Source: Epiperipatus broadwayi
Taxonomy: Eukaryota; Onychophora; Udeonychophora; Euonychophora; Peripatidae
DNA: 64,000 bases
Direction: 5' to 3'
NCBI GenBank assembly: GCA_028023455.1
Contig: JAQFVV010006203.1
Coordinates: 12,500,348 to 12,564,347, forward strand
Shown here: piece by piece, positions 36,489 through 48,905 of the stretch
How positions within the stretch are numbered: position 1 is the stretch's first letter
Layout: every line of letters starts with the position of its first letter
Notes under the pieces: model-generated
What the model was told of the DNA's origin: nothing
Seen by the model: the letters and a program-made list of their open reading frames with translations, nothing else
The model's database searches: none
Made by a program: the position numbers and the translations under genes

Positions 36489-36897
36489 AATTTGAACTCA
36501 GATTTTCAATCACCCTTCAACCATCCACATTACCTCATACAACTGATACACATGATCACACACATATAGAAAAGATAAATAATCACCAATATAAGTATTT
36601 TGCACTAAACTGGCACTCATCAGTTGGTCCAGATTATCATCTCCACACATATATAATCAGTGTTCAGTTTTATATTAAGATAGCAAATCTTCTTAGTTTA
36701 ATAGACAGGCTTTAATCAACTCCAACCTCTAACTTTTCAGCTATCCATATCATTGAAAATCTGATGATGAAAACCCAAATCCCATGCAGATGCCAATATT
36801 ATTACCATATCCATGTTGACCTCAAGTCACTCTGATCACTCATGTATAGGACCTTATTCATTAAAATACATAGAAAAGGGATGGTCAGGATACAAGC
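36489..36897 (-). mobile_element. Foldback family R1, left half only
   Basis: Begins TTTGAACTCAGATTTTCA and follows the same order of blocks as the complete unit at 36906-37550 through CATGCAGATGCCAATATTATT and GTTGACCTCAAGTCACTCTG, but the right arm is missing. It abuts the complete unit in the same orientation. Confidence 0.75.
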
Positions 36898-36905
36898 TTG
36901 ATATG

Positions 36906-37550
36906 TAAATATTTGAAAACCAGACACTCTCCACAAACCTGGAGCTTAATTGTAAGTGTAGGGGATTTGAACTCAGACTTAAAATCACCCTTCAACCATC
37001 CACACTATCTTACAACTGATACACATGACTGCACACATGTAGAAAAGATAAAAAATCACAAATATACTTATTTTGTGCTAAACCAGCACTCATCAGTCAG
37101 TTCAGATTATCCTTTCTCACACATATATATAACAAGTGCTCAGTTTTATATTAAGATAGCAAATCAGTGGACAGGCTTCAATTTACTCCATCCTCCAACT
37201 TTTCAGCCATCCATATCATTGAAAATCTGATGGTGAAAACCCAAATTCCATGCAGATGCCAATATTATTGCCATACTCATGTTGACCTAAAGTCACTCTG
37301 ACCCCTCATGTATAGAACCTTATCCACTTAAATACATATAAGAGGGATGAGCAGGATAATTTATGAGTGCTGGTTTAGCATGAAATATGTTTACTGATGA
37401 TTATTTATCTTTTCTACATGTATGTGGTCATGTGTATCAGTTGTAGGAGTAGTGTAGATGATTGAAGGATGCTTGAAAATCTGAGTTCAAATCCCCTATA
37501 CTTACAATTAAGCTCCAGGTTTGTAAAGAGTGCTGACTTTCAAATATTTA
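36906..37550. mobile_element. Foldback family R1, complete unit
   Basis: Arms of 188 bp (36906-37093 and 37363-37550) are complementary. The ends read TAAATATTTGAAA and TTTCAAATATTTA. Reading towards the ends, the right arm carries TAGTGTAGATGA, similar to a Pol III box A, and 24-35 bases later GAGTTCAAATCCCC, close to box B; other copies have GGTTCAAATCC exactly. The asymmetric 270-bp centre contains the CAGATGCCAATATTATTGCC block. This suggests inverted copies of a tRNA-derived SINE-like sequence around a shared centre. Further copies: 54821-55110, 57349-57800, 63391-63990. Confidence 0.75.
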
Positions 37551-39205
37551 TTAGGTATGTGAGATTGCATCTATTTAAGTAAATCGACTCAAACAATGCA
37601 ATGTGATATTTAATTGAAGCCATTAAGATCAATAAAGGTTACAACAAAGTATATAATATTCTAAAAGAAAAGATAATTTAAAAAAAGGAATGATAATAAT
37701 AAAATAGTAAATAATGATAGTACTAGTAGTAAATAAAATAAACAGTGACCCATTGCAAAATACTTCCAGATCTATTTTACTTCGCTCACCCTGTGATCGT
37801 TACAACATATATATATATTGTGATAGATATTTGGTATGTTTAAATTAATAATAATAAACATAACTTAAAAACAAAATTATTATACTATACTATTGTTACT
37901 ATTTGTAATACTACTATTATCACTATTGTTCAAATAATATTAACATTATATATTTAATTATGTATAAAGCATAAGTTTAAAAAATCCAGGATGTCTGCCT
38001 ATAATATTTTTATAGCATTATAAAAATACTTGTAATAATTTTAAAAATTATGGTTTTGTATTTAATTATAAACACACACATAAAATTAGATTTTAAAATA
38101 ATAATACAGTAATAAAAATACAAAAAACCTATCAATATATGAATAAATTAATTAAAATATGATCAGTAAAGCAATATTTATATTATTGTAAACATAACAT
38201 TAAACGCCTCTCGATAGTAATATGAACTTTTAATATAATATTTGAATATGTATGTATGTGTACGAATGTTTCTGTTTCTTTGATATATTTAAATTTAAAG
38301 GAGTATTATCCTAAATATTTACATAAACTTATTCATAGAAATAAAATGCAATTTACAGAGATAACATTAAATATAACAAAGTGATTTATTTTAATATCTG
38401 TAATATGCATATTTATTTTAACATTATAATGTGTACATTTAATTTTTATTAAAGAATATAATATTATATTTAGATATATTTTAAAATATTATTTATAATT
38501 TTAAAATAGTTTTATTGTAACTGGCATTATAACTTCTTCAAAACATCAAAAATTGTCTGCCAGTATTTTTTATCTTAGCAATGATGGACAAATGTTCGTG
38601 TGAAATGCTAAAGGAGTTGGGAAGGGAGATAATGATTTGATTGATCATGTGACTATAACTTATAAGAATACCTACCTAGGAGGAATCTTTCTCTTTCGTT
38701 GCTTACTATTTATACAAATACTATACAAAGCTTGAATTTAAATTTAGCCATTTTGGCATTGTGAACTATGATGATGGAGAGGCAAACCTGACAACATTTG
38801 CCCCACATGGTAAATGTATTTTTTGAATTGTCCCAATAAATAATTTAAAGACCTGAAAATATTCCTTATCTTAGAGTGCTTCAACAGAAAGAAACTCTAA
38901 ATTTTTTTTATTGAAATGAAAATTTGAAAACTACTTCAAAATACTATTTTTTGTTTTAAGATATTTAGGAAGACTAAGACTTCACTTACTTCTAAAGACA
39001 CCTGATACTAAATTTACTAGGGGGTTTCCCTCTTTTCTTCCATAGCGTAAGCTTGTGGTTAAAACACCTGTAGAGGTCCCTACTATCGCATTTTACATGC
39101 ATATTATAGAGGTTATAGCCTCAGTAAATATTACAGTTAATTTAAAATTTTTTGAATAAACATCTGCATATTGGATGTCTATTATTAAGCTAGATTTTCA
39201 AACTA
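37551..39205. other. AT-rich DNA, no gene seen
   Basis: Highly AT-rich between 37800 and 38500. No coding signal before the Penelope-like fragment. Confidence 0.5.
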
Positions 39206-39481
39206 ATGTACTTTGTTTTCTTTTTTTGCTTCACACCTAAAGAGATGAAGAAAACAACTTGTATGATTTTCTTGCATATGTGGAAAAAAAAATCCACTAA
39301 CAGACTCATCAACAACATGAAAGACAAAATTGCTCCCAAACTGACCCCCCAGGTTGTATATAAAATCACATGTTGCTATAATAACTGCCATGTAATCTAC
39401 TATGGAAAAACCAAGACTAATATTGCCACTAGAATGTCACAGTACAGATATCGATATAACAGAACTAAAAGTAACAGCTAG
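39206..39481 (+). pseudogene. Penelope-like element fragment, GIY-YIG endonuclease domain
   Basis: A frame of 91 codons holds, in its second half, NRLINNMKDKIAPKL followed by VVYKITCCYNNCHVIYYGKT and NIATRM. The order of a hydrophobic-Y-K-I-x-C segment, a second Cys, then YYGKT and a conserved Arg is that of the GIY-YIG endonuclease at the C-terminus of Penelope-like retroelements, normally preceded by a reverse transcriptase. I see no reverse transcriptase in the 1.5 kb upstream. After the stop at 39479-39481 the frame decays. This is a 5'-truncated, dead copy. Confidence 0.6.
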
Positions 39482-40179
39482 AGTTATCAAATAGCTAAAT
39501 CTTCAAGATTGTCATAACATCTTTATATTCTCCCATTACATTACTTTTATGCTAAGTAAAGTCTGATTTCTATTACTTTTAACACCTTATGAAATGAAGA
39601 ATATTTCTCACACTGGAAAATTTGTTTTTATCACTGTATCTTTCAATTCCATATATGTAGGTTTTGTTTAATTCCTCCTTGAGAATGGAATCATCAGATT
39701 CCTAATGCATTAACCAATATCTGAATTCAATGGCTTTTTTACCTGAGTTTAATATTAAAAAACATTATGTTTTTCCTTCTCAGTTGCCTAATGTTTCTTA
39801 ATAGAAATATCATTTGATTTTTTTGAAGGCAAAATAAATGAATGCAAGAATGATTTTTTAATACATATTTATAATCATAATAGATAAATCTAATTTAAAT
39901 GTCTTATTTTTAGGAGGCTGCAAAGTTTCCAGCCAATGCAGCTGTTGACAACTGATGGTAGATTGTGCTAATAATTCTCTGGTTGTAGGCACAAGTGTCC
40001 ACTTACTGACAACTTTTAATTTACATGCTTACAACTACTGATCATTTTCAAATGAAGAAAAAAATGCACAAATCAAAAAAAATGTCAAATACTAAATGAG
40101 TCATTGCTGGATTTTGCGAAGTTAGAAGAAAAGGTGAAGATACAATTGATTTAAAACTGAACATGCACTTTGCTTCAAA
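39482..40179. other. AT-rich DNA, no gene seen
   Basis: Between the Penelope-like fragment and the LINE; possibly the eroded 5' part of the LINE. Confidence 0.4.
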
Positions 40180-43090
40180 TGCACAAATATTGAAAGTACA
40201 AGTGGAGAGAGAGTCGTTATAAATACAAAATGGAAAAACAATATTGTGGATATTAATGTTATTTCAAACAGAGTTGCAGAATTAATTATTCAGAATAATA
40301 GAAGATCCATTCCAAATACACATAATTTAAGTTTAGCCCAACAAATACTTATTGTGATAAAAAAGTAGAGGATATTTAACATAGTTGTTTAAAAGTTTGT
40401 AATCAGATCAAATAGGATTTTTAGAATTGCCATGAGAGTCAATTGAAAAATGAATACAGATTTATGGTATTCACAGGAAAAGAAAAACTACATATTATAA
40501 ATTCTTTCTTTGAGAAAAATTGTAAAAAGAAATGGTCATACAATGCTCCAAATGAAGATACAGCATAATATGTATTCAAGATTATATGGCTTTTAATAGA
40601 TTTAACACAGTAAGTTATCATCAATTAGTGAAATATGAAATAGACTTAATGTAAAACTAGAGAAATGAAAACTATTTAAAAATTCATTATTAAATACTCA
40701 TATTTCTAAGTTTCAGAAACATTACTGTGAATCTAAATTAGAACTTGCAAACTGTTTTAGAATATCAATAGATTTAAAGATAAATCAGATTTGAATGGAA
40801 ATCAATATAATATTTGATACTGTCCTAAGAACTGCAAGAAAGATAACTAGTATAAAGAGTTATAATATACCAGTACCTTTTATCCTAAGACAAGGCAATG
40901 AATATTTTTAATTTAATATCTAGAGTTTTATAAAATGGAATGAAAAAGAATATATAACAATAATTATTAGAAAATATATTTATGAATTGGTATTGAAAGT
41001 AAAAAGTAGAACTTTTTTTTAAAAAAATAAAAAAGGTGACATCATGAAATATATTGAAGGATTCTATAAATAATTATATAATAATAAAGAACAAAAAAAT
41101 GGAGTAATTAATACAAAATACATCTAAAATTCTAGTAATTTAAATAAAGAGGTTAGAAATGCAAATGGTCTATGAAAAAAAGAAGATCTCTGGGAAATGG
41201 TAGAATTATTACTGGATTTCAAAAACAGTAGGTCAAAAAATAGAAAATTTGCTGACCAAGTTATATATTAAATATTTAAATAATATAAATGTATGATTGG
41301 AATAACACACTAATAATACTGATATTTAAAAAATGTGATAAAGAAGATATTCAAAATTACAGAACTATTTTTATCAGTTCTACACAAAATCTTTACCAAG
41401 ATAATTGCAACTCTTCTATAGTAAATTTTGGATTCTAACTGCTTAAATGAACAAGGTTAATTTAGAAATGGTTTCAGTTACAAAAAAGACCAATGAATAT
41501 GAGTTGTCATTATGCTTTTGATTTATAGATTGTGGAAGACATTTTATTGTATAAGCATGAAGCTTTGAATCCTCAAAATATAATATCCAGAATATCACCA
41601 TATTTTGAATAATATTTATCTACATGCATTAGCAATGACTACATTATGGTAATACTAAGAAGATTAATACTGAGAGGAATCTGCCAGATATATTGCATAT
41701 TTCAAAACATTACAGCTTTTTATAGGAAGTATTTTGTGATTTAAAATGAAAAGCTAAAGGTTTAAAAGTAAATGGAAGTTATTGAAGTCCTTTATATTTT
41801 GCAAAGAATATAGTTGTTTTTGAAAATAGTGCTTTAGAGCATTGGTCTTCAACCTTTTCACACCTATGGACCAGTAAAAATAAGAATAAGATTTCACGGC
41901 CCGGCAAAAATAAGAATAAGGTTTTGCAGACCGGCAAAAGTCTATAGATAAATTTTCTTAAAGATGTAAACTGCTTAGCTTTAGATGAGCATAATTGTTA
42001 TAACTGATCAAAACAACGTTAAATATAGAAGTTGAAATTATATATATGGAGTTTATATAATAAAAAACTTTTTTTTTTAATTTTGAATTTTTTTAGAAAA
42101 GTAATAAAAAATTTAATTCTACACCTCCCTTCCCCATAAACATCTGTGATGACTAAAAAAACAAAATAATTTATATATGATTGATTAGATTTTGTTTTTG
42201 TTCTGTTTCTTTTTTTTTTAATTGGGTAAAAATGAGATGAAAAAAAAAATAAAAATTGTTTATATTAATTAAAAGTTTAAACTCTTATTATTTTGTTATT
42301 ACAAACTTTCCCGCGGCCTGGCAGAAAATTTCTGCGGCCCGGCATCGGTCCGCGGACCAAGGGTTGAAGATCACTGCTTTAGAGCTTCTGGGAAGTTTAC
42401 AAGGACTATCATATGAAAGTAAGATAATATCACTAAAGATCAACACTAAAAAGGAAAAAGTAATGTTCAATGACTATTTTATCAGAAAAAAAAGACATGA
42501 AGTTTGAAAATCATGAATTAAAAGAAATTAACAACTACATGATTTCTTGATCAGTTATTTTAATGTAGATGAAAACATAATAAATTAAATTAATTATAAA
42601 CTTAAATATGAAATAAGTGTTTATATGTTTAAAAAGAAAGATTTTAATAGCTATGTTTTACTTTTTATGGATTTGGAGACTTAACCAAAGGGCAATGCAG
42701 AGTCTTAAGATAACTGAATGAAATATGGAGAAATGTATGTTAGGGATAACAAGAAGATATTGAAAAGGAAATACATAGAATGAGAGAAGAAACACTACTG
42801 AATAAATTAAAATTGAAATGATTTATACCTATGTCTAGAAGAGATGATGTTAGATAAATGGTTGAGATTTTAAATTTGAGTTCCAAGAGAAAAGATCATA
42901 TATGTGTTGGATAATTGAAATAAACGAATTTATTGCTATGATGTGAAAAAAGGAGCTGTGAATCAGAGAAACTGGTACAGGTTGAAAAGACCTTTGCTCT
43001 ATAATGGATGGAAATGGTTGAAAATAATGAAAAAATAAAAGATAAAACCGTCTCAAATCAGCAAAGCAAAGGCTTTTCTAAGATCTATTT
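40180..43090 (+). pseudogene. Decayed RTE-like LINE, interrupted by a hAT MITE
   Basis: Read through many stops and frameshifts, the plus strand gives the parts of a LINE polyprotein in order: an endonuclease-type stretch with HIINSFFEKNCKKKWSYNAP (near 40490-40560), a linker with FDTVLRTARKI (40815-40850) and IEGFYK (41053-41075), reverse transcriptase with FKKCDKEDIQNYR (41320-41365) and a degenerate QAGFR-like block (near 41450), a catalytic box degraded to FAKN in place of FADD (near 41800), then KINTKKEKVMFNDYF (42440-42480) and an RNA-binding C-terminal part to about 43090. The loss of the catalytic aspartates shows it is dead. The element at 41840-42376 splits it between box C and the KINTKK segment. 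Confidence 0.75.
41840..42376. mobile_element. Non-autonomous hAT-type MITE, copy 2, inside the LINE
   Basis: A 537-bp relative of the element at 557-1086, flanked by CTTTAGAG on both sides (41832-41839 and 42377-42384). Ends read CATTGGTCTTCAACC and, on the minus strand, CAGTGATCTTCAACC. The left end has lost the expected CAG start by substitution (CAT). Because it interrupts an aligned LINE segment, dropping element plus one target copy leaves LINE sequence continuous in frame, which shows that the MITE arrived after the LINE. Confidence 0.92.
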
Positions 43091-43931
43091 CTCAAGGAAT
43101 AACGGAAGAAAAAGATGGTATTACTCGCAAGGCCTTTGATTGTCAAGGGTTTTTTTTTTTTTTTATGCTGGTTAATATCAATTATTGTATATCAATTTAT
43201 CATTCAATGACTGTGATAGATTAGATTGGCTGAATCATTTTTTTAAAAATTTCCAGTCTTCCTGAAAATTCTTACTATTTCAAAAAATTAATTTCTTTTT
43301 ACAATCAAATCTCAGTTGTGGGTATGCTGAAAGATGTGCTAATCACTGGTTACTCCAGGAGGAAAACACAGCATATAAATGATTAATATGATATTTTCTC
43401 AAATTGTTATTTCGAATTAAGTAATTCATTTATAAATATAAAAAAAACTCATCTTAAAATTAATCTTGACTCCCAAATTATTAAAAATAAAAAGTTGTCA
43501 TTGTTGTTATGAATATTTAATTTATAAGTTTAATCATTTTTTGATTTTTATAAATAAAAAAAGATCACGTTTAAGTTTTACGAAATTTAAACATTCACGT
43601 GACATACCGATAACAACTCAGTTTACACATCATTAATTCTAAATCGTTTTTATTTATACTTTACATTTTTTTATCTATTAAATTAATCATTGTGACAATT
43701 ATCTATTTATATTATAAATAAAAAATAAAACCGCAATATTATGGCGTACTGACGTGAATTGAACTTGAAGTGTATATGAGCAATTAATAACAATCTCATT
43801 TTCATTTACTGAATGAAACTTTTTCCTTCCGCTAACTTTTAGTAAACAAGTACGCTTTATTTCCTAAAAATTTATTATTAGAATTTATTTTTTTTTACTG
43901 GATCGGTCTTCCTTTTGTATTTTCAGAAACA
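43091..43931. other. 5' flank of P450 gene B
   Basis: AT-rich; no protein. Just upstream of the ATG the sequence TCTTCCTTTTGTATTTTCAG (43907-43926) is a strong splice-acceptor match, so a non-coding 5' exon may lie further upstream. No promoter element can be singled out. Confidence 0.5.
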
Positions 43932-44286
43932 ATGATTGAAAATATTAGAACTGTTTTAAATAATCCGATTAATGTTTTGTTATTAATATGTTTTATATTG
44001 TTAGTTATATATTTGAATATTACTAGAAAAAAACGAAAAAAACCTCCAGGCCCTAAAGGAATTCCGTTTATTGGAAATTTATTTCTTTTCAAGCCTATGG
44101 CTTACAAAATTTTGAATAAATTAACTATGCAATACGGGCCAATATATGAATTCAATTTTTTGGGACATCCAATAATAGTGCTTGGTAATTATGAAACAAT
44201 TAAAGAAGCATTTTTAAAAAATGGAGAAATATTTTCCGATCGACCCAAAGGCTTTTTATATCAATGGTATAGTGAGAATTTTCATG
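43932..44286 (+). CDS. Cytochrome P450 (CYP2 clan) gene B, exon 1
   Basis: Start MIENIRTVLNN, a hydrophobic ER anchor at about residues 13-29 (INVLLLICFILLVIYLN), basic TRKKRKK, then the proline hinge PPGPKGIPFIGN that positions the catalytic domain on the cytosolic face of the ER. The exon continues through YGPIYEF and IIVLGNYETIKEAFLKNGE (beta-1 and B-helix region) and ends at HG with donor GTAAGA, phase 1. P450s of this clan use NADPH-P450 reductase electrons to oxidise small lipophilic substrates; nothing here reveals the substrate. The ATG was chosen because gene A has the same start and length. Joined to 53955-54467 and 59546-59989. Confidence 0.93.
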
Positions 44287-45280
44287 GTAAGACATTTTTC
44301 TATTTTTTTATCCCCTCCCCCTCTCAACCTTCTTTTTTGTTTGTTTAAAAAGATACAGTTCGGTGTATATATATTGTAACTATAAATATTCAAATCCATT
44401 TGATTTTTTTTACTCACTTTTAAATTAAGTAGGAACACATCTTAGCATATTTTTGAAATAAAAATGGAAAATATTGTCTAAAGTCAAATCTCGGTCTTCT
44501 TTCAACATTTGATTTTATAAAAATAAATATCATTCTCCGAAGTATCATTAAATCATTTTAAAAATGGTTTGAGATATTTTTTATAGGTTTACCTTATAGA
44601 ATGCATAATGAATAATTAAAAAAATATTTATCGTAATTAAGCCAAATCACTTGGTCGTTGTGCGGTAGGTTTTTACTGTTTGCTGACTTATCAACCTCAT
44701 TAAACTTGAAAACGTAATGCACTTGTACAATTAAAAGCGTACTATTTCTTAAATATTTGTAATTACAGATTAGATTATTTCCATCATCTAAAATTAAACG
44801 TTAAATGACTGGAAAAAATTTCAAACTTTAATTAAATTCTCCAAACTGTTAATTCCTCCAAACTGTTAATTATAATACATAGGTTAGCATTTTAACATAA
44901 CGTGTTATTATTCAATGACAGTATTAGCATGGGAGTCGAACCTATGATCACTCGAAATGTTGCGTTGAATGTATTGTTTTTTTAAAAGGCATTTAACAAT
45001 TTAATAATAGATGACGCAAATAATTCCAACATATAATTATAAGTAAAATGCTATCATCTACTAAACACACACACATATGTATAAGATGTAATTATATTTA
45101 TTTAGAAATTGTCCAGCTTATTCCATAAGATAAAAAAGGTCACTAATTAATAAAAATCCTCAAGTTATTGGCAATGACTTTACACTTTTATGGGTTATTT
45201 AAAAGGCATGCTTTTACTTGATCTACGTTTCCGTGCATTATAGAGTAATAATAGCTAACTTTCTTAGTTATAACCATAAC
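44287..45280 (+). other. Gene B intron 1, first part
   Basis: AT-rich. On the minus strand near 44929-44955 the sequence AGGTTCGACTCCCATG contains a perfect tRNA box B (GGTTCGACTCC), but no box A or anticodon arm can be placed around it, so I read it as the remnant of a tRNA-derived repeat. Confidence 0.5.
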
Positions 45281-47244
45281 TTTAAGATTGGGTCACCGAA
45301 AATTTTTATTACACTTAGGAATTTTTTTAACCCATTCGTTAGCATATTTATATAAAATTGTTTGTATCAAAGTTGTAAATGCAAAAAGTTCTCTTTCTTT
45401 TCTTTCCCCAGCATTTATCATTATTACTTTTCATTTTTCTTTACTAAATTTACTTCTCATCCTTGTGCACATCTTCAGCATAACTTTCATGTCTTCCCTA
45501 CTTTCTGTACATAAGAAGATATCATCAGCAAATAAAAGACCTGATACTGTATACACTCCCTTGCCATCTATTAATGGTATTTCCATCCCTTTTCCTAGTC
45601 CTTTTATTGCTCTTTACATTTCTTTCAAATATAACAAAAACAAAATAGGTGACACAGGGTATCCTCACCCTAATCCCACCTCATTTTTAACTCTAAATGA
45701 TTATATTTCCTAATTGATACATATAGTAATTATTTTCATACAATCTCTTAATAAGATCCACTAAAGCTTTATTCATTCCCAAATTAACTAAAACTTACCT
45801 ATAATCTATCTCTATTTACTCTATCATGTGCCTTCTCTATATCTATAAAGACCATATATAACTGTGTACCATTATTCCTACTCATATCCATAAGTTGTGT
45901 GATTACAAATAAACTTCCTATATAACTATGGATTCTAAAACCTCCTTGCATTTCTCCCATTATATTATTTTCTTCTATCAATTTTGCCACCCTTTCAACC
46001 ACCATATATGATGCAAAATCTTTATATAACACTGACATTACTATTATCGGTCTGTACATATTTATTTTTCTATGGTTTTTATTCTTTCCTTTAAATAATA
46101 GTCTTTCTCTTGCATTATTCCAACCATCTGGAAATTATGTCTTTTGTAACATCTTATTAAAACATGACATCAGATTTAATTTTGCCCTTCTTCATCATCT
46201 CTGCTGCCCAGCTATCTAAACCTCTTGCCTTTCCACTTTTCAACTTCTTCCCTGTCTCATTCAGTTCATTTTCTGTAAACATAATATTTCCATTACTACA
46301 TGCTTTTATGTTTGTTATCACTTTTCCTTCACATCTAACATCTTTTCTATATCCATTACATACTTATTTAAGATTATTGCTAATTCTTCTCTAGAGCTAC
46401 ACTCTTTTTCCTCATTATTTAGTAATACTATTTTTCTCTCCCCTATATTGCTTATTTTAATATATTTGCAAAATTTATTACTCCCATCTTTTCCACTTTT
46501 ATTAATATCCTCCAATAATTTACTATTTAATTTTATTCTATATAATTATCTATTTTAGCCAACTTCTTTTTTTAAAATAGTTCCCATTTAATATTAACAT
46601 CCTTTTCACTTTCTTTGCTCTTAACAACACATTTACATTCTCTGCATGATTTTTTCCTCTCTTTTATTAATTCTCACTTTTCTATTGCTTTTATTTTTTT
46701 TGAATACACTCAATAAAAACCCTATTTGCCACTTTTCCTTTTTCTCTACACCAATCCTTATATTCTTTCCCAACAAACTCTTCCATAATTTCTTCAACTT
46801 TTATTTTATATTCTTCTAATTTATTCCTATCATTCATTCTTCATCCATATCTTTCACTCTCCTTTCTACTTTTATTATTATTTTCCATCACATTCCTAAC
46901 CATTTCTATTATAAAATAATTATGATCACTATTACCTAATCTCTCTTCATTATCAAAAACTTTATAATTTTCTGTATTTTATTCATTTCCTCTTTATCTA
47001 CCAATAAATAATCTGTTTTGCAAAATATAATATTTCGAGACCATGTGTATTGTCCCTCATAGATATTTGATAAATTTCCAATGCTCAAATTTACTTTGTG
47101 ACAAAGAATTTTCACAAACTGCCTATTTTTGTTATCAAGTCATACATTTCTTCAATATGTCCATTCATATCCTTTATAACCAATATTTTCTTCCCCTTTT
47201 GCTTGAAATTCTATATATCCTTAAATAAGCATTCATATATGCTA
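45281..47244 (-). pseudogene. LINE fragment with endonuclease and reverse transcriptase
   Basis: Minus-strand frames, from high to low coordinate, show an APE-type endonuclease with VIKDMNGH (near 47160-47185), YTWS and ERLGNSDHNYF (near 46910-46940); a linker frame (46318-46515) with NEEKECSSREELAIILN; a reverse transcriptase start MYRPIIVMSVLYKDFASY; GEMQGGFR; motif A VFIDIEKAHDRV (down to 45799); VSPILFLLYLK; and the catalytic box FADD (45521-45532) with SREDMKVMLKMC after it. Several stops and frameshifts make it dead. It ends around 45281, just after the palm domain, and joins the next LINE piece at about 47245. The clade is uncertain. Confidence 0.75.
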
Positions 47245-48905
47245 TTGTGATCTGATGCAATTTGCTATGTCTAATTCTTTATCAAAGTCAGAAATCTCGC
47301 AGCCACTATGCCCTGAACATCCTGTTAGCCACCTTATCTTTCTTTTTCATTCCCCACCCTAAGTTTTTTCCATATTCTTCTCTATCCTGATCCATCCCAT
47401 TTCCACATCGTCTTTGTCTACTCTATGGCCTATATATCTAAATTCCCATTATCTTTTTCCAAGCCCAGCATAAAGACCAAAAATCCACTTTCTGTATAAT
47501 CACTTTGTTTATATTTATTTACCCACAACTTTATTATTTGTATTTTTTCTGCTTATAAGCATTTACGTTCAATTAGCAGATGCCTAATATTTTCCATATC
47601 TTCTTTACATAATTTGCAGACTAAATCATCCACATTTTTCCATTTATATGTATATTGCCTTGTTGCTAATGATCATGTTGAGCCTGAAACAGTAAACTAC
47701 TTTCCTTGCTGCTATCGTAAATTAACTCGCATTCAATATTGTGTTTACTTTTATGTATATTTAAACTTTTTTTACTCTCCATAGTAATTCTCCATCCCTC
47801 CAACTCCCTATTTTTTATTAATGCATTTATTCTTCTATCCCATTCTTTGCCATCAAAACACTCAATACACAATCATTCCACTTCTTGTTTTTTTTTTTCA
47901 ATTGACAATTCTTTTTTTTTTTTAACTTTATTAGTAAGAAAATATTTACAAGAATATTTACATTAAGAGCCTTTTACATTTTTTTATTTATAATTTTTAA
48001 GATCTTAGGATGTTTTTAGAATATCATGATTTGAAACAAGATGATTACTGTCATCGCATTATCAACACATTAATGAGCATCTAAGGAATACATTGCTTTG
48101 CCATATTTTTTTTGTGACATTACTAGGTATATATTTCTGAGCATAAAGATAAATGTTATACCATTCTTTGTTATTTTTTTTTAAGTACATTGTATTTTTT
48201 GATATCAAATATTACAGCATACTAGAAGTATATGATATAAAGTCTTTATCCAAATCTTCTGCATACTAAACTACCTTTCTCAACCATCTTGTTGCCTGTC
48301 TTTTACTCATAATCCAATTAAAACTATTTTGGCTATTCTCTTACTATCCATAAATTGCAACCTACTAACAATTTACTTTTTGCATTTTTCATATAAAAAC
48401 TTGACCATTCCATTTCTTTTTGAATTGCATCCTTTGCCATCCACATATCTGCATCTAATACATGTCTTTCTACTTCTCTATATACTTTTTCTAAGTAATC
48501 TAGCACACCTTAGTAGCACATAACACATAGTTACCATAAGTTAATCTTGCTATTGCCACTCCCTTCCTTACAACTTTTGCTACATCATATTTATTATATA
48601 AAACTGTGTTAATTTCTTTATCAGTCCCTTTCTTTTCTTTGCATCATTTATCAATTTTTCCCTTATTCATGGAAGCAATTTCCTTAATTACTTAGGACGA
48701 TTCCCAAATAGTTAGATGTATTTACCCCATTTAACTTTATATCCTCCAATAAAAATTCTTATTTTCCCCAGCACTTATCATTATTACTTTTCATTTTTCT
48801 TCATTAAATTTAATTCCAATCTTGTAACCTACCTTGTTGCACATCTTCAGCATAACTTTCATATCTTCCCTACTTTCTGTGCATAAGATATCAGCAAATA
48901 AAAGA
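47245..48905 (-). pseudogene. LINE copy with 5' inversion, inverted segment
   Basis: Minus-strand sequence that begins at the same catalytic-box region as the neighbouring copy (SREDMKVMLKMC near 48840-48890) and runs to the C-terminus: a frame at 47666-47872 (WDRRINALIKNRELEGWRI) and a CxxC...H zinc-binding stretch, VCKLCKEDMENIRHLL (near 47590-47640). Its low-coordinate end (GTGATCTGATGCAA, about 47247) corresponds to the same place in the LINE as the start of the plus-strand segment at 48906. That layout is what twin priming leaves. Dead by multiple stops. Confidence 0.65.

Noticed and set aside
39044-39096. Possible tRNA-like sequence starting GCGTAAGC and ending TATCGCA
   Set aside because: The ends resemble the tRNA-Gly copies but the inside has no box B and does not fold as a tRNA.
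44929-44955. tRNA gene on the minus strand (perfect box B)
   Set aside because: Only a T-arm can be placed; no box A, anticodon stem or acceptor pairing around it.
45288-46394. Plus-strand frames at 45288-45713 and 46164-46394
   Set aside because: They are antisense shadows of the minus-strand LINE reverse transcriptase and linker.
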